Shown here one piece after another: positions 37,756 through 44,124 of a stretch of DNA of 44,124 nt. Each line of letters begins with the position of its first letter. The first letter of the stretch is position 1. The notes beneath the pieces are model-generated. The model made no database searches. It was not told the origin of the DNA and worked only from the letters and a program-made list of their open reading frames with translations. A program made the position numbers and the translations under genes. The DNA comes from an uncultured Prochlorococcus sp. (GTDB lineage Bacteria > Cyanobacteriota > Cyanobacteriia > PCC-6307 > Cyanobiaceae), in contig CACFEJ010000011.1 of assembly GCA_902565305.1 (NCBI GenBank), forward strand, positions 1 through 44,124. The letters are read 5' to 3'.

Positions 37756-39207
37756 ATGAGAATTCTTCTTGCCGCTGCTGAATGTGCTCCAATGATCAAA
37801 GTTGGAGGTATGGGAGATGTGGTTGGTTCGTTACCTCCATCTTTGATAAAACTTGGTCACGATGTAAGGGTAATAATTCCAGGATATGGAAAATTGTGGA
37901 GTCTTTTAGAGGTATCGAATGAGCCAGTTTTTAGAGCAAACACAATGGGCACTGATTTCGCCGTATATAAAGCAAAACATCCCATTCATAATTATATTAT
38001 TTACCTAGTGGGTCATCCAACATTTGACTCTGACCAAATATACGGAGGCGATAATGAGGACTGGCGCTTTACATTTTTTGCAAGCGCCACTGCAGAATTT
38101 GCCTGGAATTGTTGGAAACCTCAAGTTCTCCATTGCCATGATTGGCACACAGGAATGATTCCTGTCTGGATGCATCAGGACCCCGAAATTAGTACTGTAT
38201 TCACAATTCATAATTTAAAATACCAAGGCCCTTGGAGATGGAAACTTGAAAAAATGACTTGGTGTCCTTGGTATATGCATGGTGACCACACAATGGCTGC
38301 AGCAATGTTGTATGCAGATAGAGTAAATGCTGTTTCTCCTACTTATGCAGATGAAATTAAAACCCATGAATACGGGGAAAGTCTTGAAGGATTACTTAAT
38401 TACATCTCAGGTAAATTAAGGGGAATTCTTAATGGCATAGATCTTGAGGAATGGAATCCAGCTAAAGATCCAGTTTTACCTGCAAAATTTAGTATTAAGA
38501 ATTTAGAAAACAGGCTTGAAAATAAAAAAATTTTGCAGAGAGAAATGGGTCTCGAGGTTAATCCTAAAAAATATCTTTTAGGTATGGTCAGTAGGTTAGT
38601 TGATCAGAAAGGGGTTGACTTACTTCTACAAGTTTCAAGAAGACTTTTAGCATATACAGATTCGCAAATAGTTGTTTTGGGGACTGGAGATAGATATTTA
38701 GAGTCAGGATTATGGCAACTTGCATTAGATTACCCTGGAAGATTTTCTGTGTTTCTTACCTATGATGATTCTTTATCAAGGCTTATATACGGTGGCTCTG
38801 ATGCATTTTTAATGCCAAGTAGATTCGAACCATGTGGTATTAGTCAATTACTTGCTATGAGATATGGTTCAATTCCAATAGTAAGGAGAGTAGGAGGATT
38901 AGTTGATACAGTTTTACCTTATGATCCAGAAAATAATAGTGGTACTGGTTTTTGCTTCGATCGCTTTGAACCAATAGATTTCTATACATCTTTAGTAAGG
39001 TCATGGGAGGCCTTTAGGCATAAAGATAGTTGGGAATTATTGCAAAAAAGAGCAATGAGCCAAGAGTTTAGTTGGCAAAGATCGGCCCTCGAATACGAAA
39101 TTATGTACAAAGACGTATGTGGAATAAAAGAACCATCTCCAGATTTTGCTGAAGTTGAAAAATTCTCTTATGGACAATCTGCTGATCCATCTTTAAAAAA
39201 AGTATGA
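37756..39207 (+). CDS. glgA: Glycogen synthase (ADP-glucose type)
   Basis: A 483-residue GT5 glycosyltransferase that elongates glycogen from ADP-glucose. The N-terminal substrate motif is K15-V-G-G within [25 protein letters not shown] and [10 protein letters not shown] follow, and the C-terminal domain carries the nucleotide-sugar site in [13 protein letters not shown] and the catalytic-region [19 protein letters not shown]. Length fits bacterial GlgA. It lies between menB (35 bp) and murF (12 bp). Its partner glgB is on the opposite strand about 27 kb away. Confidence 0.98.
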   Translation: MRILLAAAECAPMIKVGGMGDVVGSLPPSLIKLGHDVRVIIPGYGKLWSLLEVSNEPVFRANTMGTDFAVYKAKHPIHNYIIYLVGHPTFDSDQIYGGDNEDWRFTFFASATAEFAWNCWKPQVLHCHDWHTGMIPVWMHQDPEISTVFTIHNLKYQGPWRWKLEKMTWCPWYMHGDHTMAAAMLYADRVNAVSPTYADEIKTHEYGESLEGLLNYISGKLRGILNGIDLEEWNPAKDPVLPAKFSIKNLENRLENKKILQREMGLEVNPKKYLLGMVSRLVDQKGVDLLLQVSRRLLAYTDSQIVVLGTGDRYLESGLWQLALDYPGRFSVFLTYDDSLSRLIYGGSDAFLMPSRFEPCGISQLLAMRYGSIPIVRRVGGLVDTVLPYDPENNSGTGFCFDRFEPIDFYTSLVRSWEAFRHKDSWELLQKRAMSQEFSWQRSALEYEIMYKDVCGIKEPSPDFAEVEKFSYGQSADPSLKKV

Positions 39208-39219
39208 CTTAATTTTTTA

Positions 39220-40593
39220 ATGGAATTCTCTTTATCAGAATTAAACAATGTTTTGGGTGATATTAAAAATCTGAGCGAGGGTGAAAGAGATTTTCTAAAT
39301 TTTAAAAATATAAGTATTGATAGTAGAACCTTATTAAATAATGATCTTTTTATAGCTATTGAGGGTAAAAATTTTGATGGACATAGTTTTCTTCCAGATG
39401 TTTTAGATAAAGGAGTCAAATCAGTAGTAATTAAAAAAGGGATGCAGAGATTACTTCCTAATAATTTTCCTTATTGGGTCGTAAATGACACATTAGAGGC
39501 ATTTCAAAAATTAGCATTGCTAAAAAGAAAAAAATTAAATATCCCTATCGTAGCAATAACCGGATCAGTGGGTAAAACAACAACGAAAGAAATGATTGGT
39601 GGAGTTTTAAATAAACTTGGAAGAATTAAATTATCTTATGCAAATTTCAATAATGAGATTGGAGTTGGTCTTACTATTCTTGCTACAGAGATAGAAGATA
39701 AAGCTTTAGTTCTTGAGATGGGGATGAGAGGTCTTGGACAGATTGAGAATTTATCTAAATATAGTGAACCTGATATTGCAGTTATTACTAACATTGGAAC
39801 AGCTCATATTGGAATATTAGGTTCAAAAAAAAATATTACTTACGCAAAGTGTGAAATTAGTAAGTTCTTAAATCCCGAAGGAGTTGTAATAATTCCAGCA
39901 GATGATCCATTCCTGGAGAAAACTTTAAAAGAATTTTGGAAAGGTAGAGTTATAAAAGTGAAATTATTAAATATAGAAAATCAAAAAGATAGTTTCAAAG
40001 AAGATGATAATTTGCGAGGATTTTATAATCCTTCGAATAAAACAATTTTAATTGAAGAAAATATCTTTGAAATTTCATTTGAGGGATTTCACAATGCTTC
40101 GAATTTCTTATTTGCTTATGCAGTTGCCAAAGAGTTGGGCATTGATTTTGCTAGTTTTAATAAATTTGATTTTGCAATTTTAGGTGGAAGGAATAAAATT
40201 CTTAAATCAGTAAAAACAACAATATATGATGAATCATATAATGCTTCGCCAGAGTCAGTAAAAGCATGTATTGTAAGTCTGCTTGAAAAACCCAGAAATA
40301 AATTTTTCATATTTGGAAGTATGCAAGAATTGGGAGAAGAATCTGAAAAATATCATAAAGAAATTTTCAAATTAATTAATAATTCAGACATAGAAAAGTG
40401 TTTATTTATTTGCGATAAAAAAAATGAAAAAATTTACACCAATTATTTAAAAGATAAAAAAAAATTTTTAGTTTTTAATAGTATCAAAGATGTACCTAAA
40501 GAGATAAACAAATCTACAAAAAAAGGTGATTCTATTCTTATAAAGGGGAGCAGATGTTGGCAACTTGAAAAAATTATTGAATTAATAAATTAA
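39220..40593 (+). CDS. murF: UDP-MurNAc-tripeptide--D-alanyl-D-alanine ligase
   Basis: A 457-residue Mur ligase that attaches D-Ala-D-Ala to the muropeptide precursor with ATP in the cytoplasm, the last soluble step before membrane loading. The N-terminal domain contains ISIDSRTLLNNDLFIAIEGK typical of MurF/MurE. The ATP P-loop is GSVGKTTTK (115-123). YANFNNEIGVGLTIL and LEMGMRGLGQI mark the central domain, and the C-terminal domain has YNASPESVKA and GSMQELGE. It ends one base from the stop of the convergent glmU, so there is no room for separate terminators. Confidence 0.97.
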   Translation: MEFSLSELNNVLGDIKNLSEGERDFLNFKNISIDSRTLLNNDLFIAIEGKNFDGHSFLPDVLDKGVKSVVIKKGMQRLLPNNFPYWVVNDTLEAFQKLALLKRKKLNIPIVAITGSVGKTTTKEMIGGVLNKLGRIKLSYANFNNEIGVGLTILATEIEDKALVLEMGMRGLGQIENLSKYSEPDIAVITNIGTAHIGILGSKKNITYAKCEISKFLNPEGVVIIPADDPFLEKTLKEFWKGRVIKVKLLNIENQKDSFKEDDNLRGFYNPSNKTILIEENIFEISFEGFHNASNFLFAYAVAKELGIDFASFNKFDFAILGGRNKILKSVKTTIYDESYNASPESVKACIVSLLEKPRNKFFIFGSMQELGEESEKYHKEIFKLINNSDIEKCLFICDKKNEKIYTNYLKDKKKFLVFNSIKDVPKEINKSTKKGDSILIKGSRCWQLEKIIELIN

Positions 40594-40594
40594 A

Positions 40595-41944
40595 TTAGGA
40601 TTTCTTTCTTCCCCAATTTTCTATATTTACTTGCTTAGTTCTTGAGATTGCTAATGAATTATCTTTGGAGTCTTTTGTGATCACTGAACCAGCTCCTGTT
40701 GTAACTGATTCCCCTAGATTTATTGGTGCTACAAAAACTGTATTTGCACCAATACTGGAATTTTTACCAATTTTTGTTTGATGTTTTTTCTGACCATCAA
40801 AATTTGCAGTAATAGTACCTGCTCCAATATTTGTAGATCTTCCAATAATAGAATCGCCAATGTAACTTAAATGGTTTACTTTTGAGTCTTCACCTAATTG
40901 ACTATTTTTGATTTCAACAAAATTACCTATTTTGCTAAAGGAAGATATTTTGGAATTAGGTCTTATATGACTATAAGGGCCAATTTTTATATAATCCATT
41001 ATCTGAGACGCATAAACAGTAGAGTTTGAAATCTCACAACTTAATCCCACTTCAGAATTCTCAATAAAAGTATTTGGTCCGATAATGCAATGACTATTTA
41101 TTTTGGTATTTCCTCTTATATGTGTATTAGCCTCTATAATTACATCTTTGCCAATTTCAGCTTCTTCACTAATTGAACAACTTGCTTTATTTATAAAAGT
41201 TACACCATTAAGCATATGCTTTTCTTTAATTGAATTCTGGATACTTTCCTCGCATTCGGATAGTTGAATTCTGTTATTAATTCCTTGAAGCTCTCCATTA
41301 TCCTCTATCTCAAGGCTATAAGAATTTTTTAGCAAAGATATTGTATCTGTTAAGTAAATCTCTTTTTGATTATTATTGCTTTGCAAGGTGTTAATTATTT
41401 CTGACAAATTAACCCAATTAAAACAGTAAACACCTGCATTTATTAATGGATTTTCTCTTTCTAGATTATTGCAATCTTTTTCTTCAACAATTCTCTCTAT
41501 AAAATCCCCATTCAAAAAAACTCTGCCATATCCATGAGGATTTGTTTTCTTTGTAGTAATTAGAGAAACATCAGCATTTTTTGAATCATGTAAATTTAAA
41601 AGTCTTTTTAGAGTAATAGGCCTAATGAGTGGTACATCGCCGTTAAGTACCAAAAGTTTGCCTTCATGTTTTTTTACTTCTCCGCAAAGTACCTGGATAG
41701 CATGACCAGTTCCTGATTGAGGTTCTTGAATAACAACATGAATTTTTTTATCGTTTGGGATTGACTTTTGTACTTCTTTTGACTTGTGCCCAGTAATTAC
41801 AAAAATTTGATCTGGTTTTAATTCGACACATGAATCAATTACTCTTTGTAGAAGACTTTTGCCAGAAATTTTATGTAAAACTTTTGGCAATGAGCTTTCC
41901 ATCCTAGTGCCCTTGCCTGCCGCTAATATTGCAACACTTAACAT
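40595..41944 (-). CDS. glmU: Bifunctional GlcNAc-1-phosphate uridylyltransferase / GlcN-1-phosphate acetyltransferase
   Basis: A 449-residue enzyme making UDP-GlcNAc for peptidoglycan and lipopolysaccharide. The N-terminal uridylyltransferase (1-230) has the loop [19 protein letters not shown] and [10 protein letters not shown], plus [11 protein letters not shown]. The C-terminal left-handed beta-helix acetyltransferase (about 250-449) is built of hexapeptide repeats (for example [13 protein letters not shown] and [12 protein letters not shown]), with the acetyl-CoA region ending in VTTGAGSVI. It is the last gene of a minus-strand run aroA, mnmD-like, glmU, beginning 25 bp after the previous stop. 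Confidence 0.98.
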   Translation of the reverse strand: MLSVAILAAGKGTRMESSLPKVLHKISGKSLLQRVIDSCVELKPDQIFVITGHKSKEVQKSIPNDKKIHVVIQEPQSGTGHAIQVLCGEVKKHEGKLLVLNGDVPLIRPITLKRLLNLHDSKNADVSLITTKKTNPHGYGRVFLNGDFIERIVEEKDCNNLERENPLINAGVYCFNWVNLSEIINTLQSNNNQKEIYLTDTISLLKNSYSLEIEDNGELQGINNRIQLSECEESIQNSIKEKHMLNGVTFINKASCSISEEAEIGKDVIIEANTHIRGNTKINSHCIIGPNTFIENSEVGLSCEISNSTVYASQIMDYIKIGPYSHIRPNSKISSFSKIGNFVEIKNSQLGEDSKVNHLSYIGDSIIGRSTNIGAGTITANFDGQKKHQTKIGKNSSIGANTVFVAPINLGESVTTGAGSVITKDSKDNSLAISRTKQVNIENWGRKKS

Positions 41945-41969
41945 GTTTATTTTAAATCCTTATTTAAAT

Positions 41970-42875
41970 CTAACTCCTAACGGATAACTTCGTCATTCCC
42001 CACTTCTCTCTCCATTTATTTGTAGATAATAGATTTGAGAATAATTGCTCATCTAATCTTCTTTTTATTATATCGTCTTTGCTTGAGTTTAAATCCTGAT
42101 CTCTATATGGAATACTAGCTTTAGTTAAGAGATGTTCCTCTTCCATTAGAGATAACTTTTCAAAATTGAAATTTGGTTTTAATTTATTCTTATCAAATTT
42201 TGATATTGCGACAGTTCCCTGACTCCAAAAAGTTCTGTTTTTAAAACTTGGCTTAATAGTAAAAATTTCTAATCCAAGATTTCTTAAAGTTTTTCTTACC
42301 GCCGCTGAAGAAGAATAAGTTATTAAATAACCTTGAGAATTAAGATTTTCTGTGACTTTAGATAAAAATTCAATTGTCCATACTTCTGGACATTTTTGAG
42401 GAGAAAAACCATCTAAATAAATCAAATCGAATTTAATAGATGAAGGAATTATGTTGATTTTTTCTCTAGCATCGCCCCACAAAACACTGCATTTAAAAAA
42501 TTGATCCTCAAAGTAATCTTTTCGATAAAGTGATTCAAATATTATTTTGACTTTTGGAGTCCATAATTTAAGGAAAGATTCATTACTAAGCGAATATTCA
42601 AGAGGTTTTTTATCAATCTCCAACGCATATAAATTTAAATACGATTTTTGTTTAATTAATTCATTTAATAAAGAAGCGGAATTATATCCTAAACCAAAAC
42701 ATATATCCAAAACATTAAGAGATTTACCCTTAAATCTTTGCAAATTAGAAGTAGATGTAAACTTTGACTTTGTTTCCTCCAATGCGCCCAATAAACTATG
42801 AAAGTTCTCTTGAAAAAACGCACTTCTTAAAGAGTAACTACCATCTTTAGTTAAAACTTCTATTAATTCAGACAA
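41970..42875 (-). CDS. mnmD: MnmD-like tRNA wobble-uridine methyltransferase (DUF752)
   Basis: A 301-residue SAM-dependent methyltransferase resembling the MnmC methyltransferase (C2/DUF752) half without the FAD oxidase half. The N-terminal DGSYSLRS and EENF-like segments match the family. The SAM motif is VLDICFGLGYNSASLLNEL, the acidic motif is DLIYLDGFSPQKCPEVW, and a later block is YSSSAAVRKTLRNLGLEI. It would methylate 5-aminomethyl-uridine at the wobble position of certain tRNAs to the mnm5 form. It lies between aroA (12 bp) and glmU (25 bp). The exact tRNA substrate is inferred from family. Confidence 0.88.
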   Translation of the reverse strand: MSELIEVLTKDGSYSLRSAFFQENFHSLLGALEETKSKFTSTSNLQRFKGKSLNVLDICFGLGYNSASLLNELIKQKSYLNLYALEIDKKPLEYSLSNESFLKLWTPKVKIIFESLYRKDYFEDQFFKCSVLWGDAREKINIIPSSIKFDLIYLDGFSPQKCPEVWTIEFLSKVTENLNSQGYLITYSSSAAVRKTLRNLGLEIFTIKPSFKNRTFWSQGTVAISKFDKNKLKPNFNFEKLSLMEEEHLLTKASIPYRDQDLNSSKDDIIKRRLDEQLFSNLLSTNKWREKWGMTKLSVRS

Positions 42876-42887
42876 AAACTTTTTAGG

Positions 42888-44124
42888 CTAGTTAGTTAGT
42901 TTGGCAAGTTCTTCCCAAAAAGTGGGATACGAGACGCTAGCTGCATCTGACCTCATGATTTTTGAGGTACCTTTAGCAAGAAGTGAAGCAATAGCAAGAC
43001 TCATCGCTACTCGATGATCTGTCTCACTGTCTACCTCCGCAGAATGAAATTTTGATTGCCCATTAATAATTAACCCATCCTCTTTTTCTGTTATTTCAGC
43101 ACCAAATTTTTGTAACTGTCGTGCCATGACTTTTAATCGATCTGTCTCCTTAACTCTTAATTCTTGTGCATCCTTAATTTCAGAAACTCCATTGCAAAAA
43201 CAAGCAGCCACAGTAAGGATGGGAATTTCATCTATAAGTTTTGGGAGAATATCTCCTTCAATAGTGAATGATCTTAAATTATTTGAAGTCTTTACTTTAA
43301 TAGAACCAATAGGTTCACCTGCAATAGTCGATTTATCTAAAACCTCATAATTGCACCCCATTGAATCCATTACATTTAAAATGCCCGTTCTAGTGGGATT
43401 TAATCCGACATTCTGAATTAAGACCTCTGAATTTGGAACAATAGATGCAGCAATCATCCAAAAAGAAGCAGAGCTTATGTCTCCAGGAATCAATATTCTC
43501 TGGCCGATTAAGTTGCCCCCAGACTTGATAACTATATTCCTTCCTAATTCTCCTCTGATACTGATGTCTGCTCCAAATGCTTTTAACATTCTTTCAGTAT
43601 GATCTCTTGAAGATGCTGGTTCAATAACAGAAGTGGTTCCAGAAGCTTTGAGGCCTGCCAATAAGATTGCAGATTTTACTTGAGCACTCGCTACAGGGGT
43701 ACCAATAACGCATCCTCTTAGTTTTTTCCCATCAATTGAGATTGGAGCTTTGTTTCCTTTTTCTCTCCCAAAAATTTTGCCACCCATCAACGATAATGGT
43801 TTGCCCACTCTCCACATTGGCCTCTCATTTAGAGAAATGTCCCCTGTTAAGATGAAATTCTTGCCTTCTTGACCGGCAAGTAACCCCATTAATAATCTCA
43901 TCGTGGTTCCCGAATTTCCACAATTTAGAATTTCTTTGGGCTCTCTTAATCCATCAAGACCCAATCCAGAAATCGTAAAAGGTTCATTTTTTTTTATTTC
44001 TGGGATATTTGCACCTAATTTTCTAAGACAATCAGCCGTTGAAAGTGGATCTTCAGAATGTAAAAACCCCTCAATAGTCGTCTCACCCTTAGCAATACTT
44101 CCTATTATTAAAGCTCTATGAGAA
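42888..44124 (-). CDS. aroA: 3-phosphoshikimate 1-carboxyvinyltransferase (EPSP synthase), 5' end cut by window
   Basis: The enzyme joins shikimate 3-phosphate and phosphoenolpyruvate in aromatic amino-acid synthesis. The frame stays open to the window edge: beyond the internal TTG at 43964 it encodes [20 protein letters not shown] and [18 protein letters not shown], the typical second-domain start, so the true start lies outside and only the beginning is missing. Motifs are [19 protein letters not shown] and [15 protein letters not shown], with [13 protein letters not shown] near the end. The GNSGTT wording is a variant of the common GNAGTA. It is upstream of the mnmD-like gene by 12 bp. Confidence 0.97.
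   Translation of the reverse strand, partial: SHRALIIGSIAKGETTIEGFLHSEDPLSTADCLRKLGANIPEIKKNEPFTISGLGLDGLREPKEILNCGNSGTTMRLLMGLLAGQEGKNFILTGDISLNERPMWRVGKPLSLMGGKIFGREKGNKAPISIDGKKLRGCVIGTPVASAQVKSAILLAGLKASGTTSVIEPASSRDHTERMLKAFGADISIRGELGRNIVIKSGGNLIGQRILIPGDISSASFWMIAASIVPNSEVLIQNVGLNPTRTGILNVMDSMGCNYEVLDKSTIAGEPIGSIKVKTSNNLRSFTIEGDILPKLIDEIPILTVAACFCNGVSEIKDAQELRVKETDRLKVMARQLQKFGAEITEKEDGLIINGQSKFHSAEVDSETDHRVAMSLAIASLLAKGTSKIMRSDAASVSYPTFWEELAKLTN

Noticed and set aside
42888-43964. Taking TTG at 43964 as the start of aroA.
   Set aside because: The frame continues upstream with conserved EPSP synthase sequence to the window edge, so the start is outside.
1-44124. tRNA genes, CRISPR arrays, insertion sequences or prophage.
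   Set aside because: Every gap is under about 165 bp, none shows a cloverleaf-like sequence or regular spaced repeats, and no recombinase or transposase is encoded.

Overview
The window is a compact, strongly AT-rich stretch of bacterial chromosome. Its gene content points to a marine picocyanobacterium, most likely a streamlined high-light type Prochlorococcus. The supporting genes are plastocyanin (petE), an NDH-1 subunit (ndhD), phylloquinone/menaquinone genes (menD, menB), glycogen synthesis genes (glgA, glgB), a group 2 sigma factor, ClpB2, and several cyanobacterial small families (Ycf51-like, DUF760, DUF4332, DUF4336). Intergenic gaps never exceed about 165 bp, many neighbours abut or overlap, and Shine-Dalgarno sequences are mostly absent. 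I see no tRNA, rRNA, CRISPR array, transposase, integrase or prophage gene. The strain assignment is inference.

Layout. 1-2.5 kb, minus strand: a small HTH protein, a YkvA/DUF1232 membrane protein, a group 2 sigma factor with an unusual 11-bp AT repeat upstream, and hisIE. 2.56-3.03 kb, plus: a divergent QueD/PTPS-like protein. 3.1-13.4 kb, minus: clpB2, petE, an SDR epimerase-like gene, hemE, glgB, an S15-type hydrolase, a small exported protein, a DUF4332 protein and a Ycf51-like protein. 13.4-19.7 kb, plus: a TamB/TIC236-like giant, proA, folB and a small lipase-like hydrolase. 19.7-28.8 kb, minus, in transcription order: an RHH-like arginine-rich protein, trpS, thrS, glk, thrB, ndhD and an M3 oligopeptidase. 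28.97-34.04 kb, plus: a DUF697 protein, then a three-gene metal ABC transporter whose ligand set looks manganese-type, then a DUF4336 protein. 34.05-35.0 kb, minus: lepB and a DUF760 protein. 35.07-40.6 kb, plus: menD, menB, glgA, murF. 40.6-44.1 kb, minus: aroA (cut by the window edge), an MnmD-like methyltransferase and glmU.

How the genes fit together. The metabolic themes are photosynthetic electron transport and its cofactors (petE, ndhD, menD, menB, hemE, the Mn importer), glycogen and glucose (glgA, glgB, glk), cell-envelope construction (murF, glmU, lepB, tamB), and amino-acid supply and charging (hisIE, proA, thrB, aroA, trpS, thrS). Nearly all of this is core genome. The least explained part is 28.4-34.0 kb. 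There an RHH-like protein with an arginine/glycine-rich tail is divergent from a DUF697-mntCAB-DUF4336 gene string, and the shared intergenic region carries a direct repeat. That is my best candidate for an undescribed system (manganese uptake plus accessory and regulatory partners). Its function is inferred from context only.
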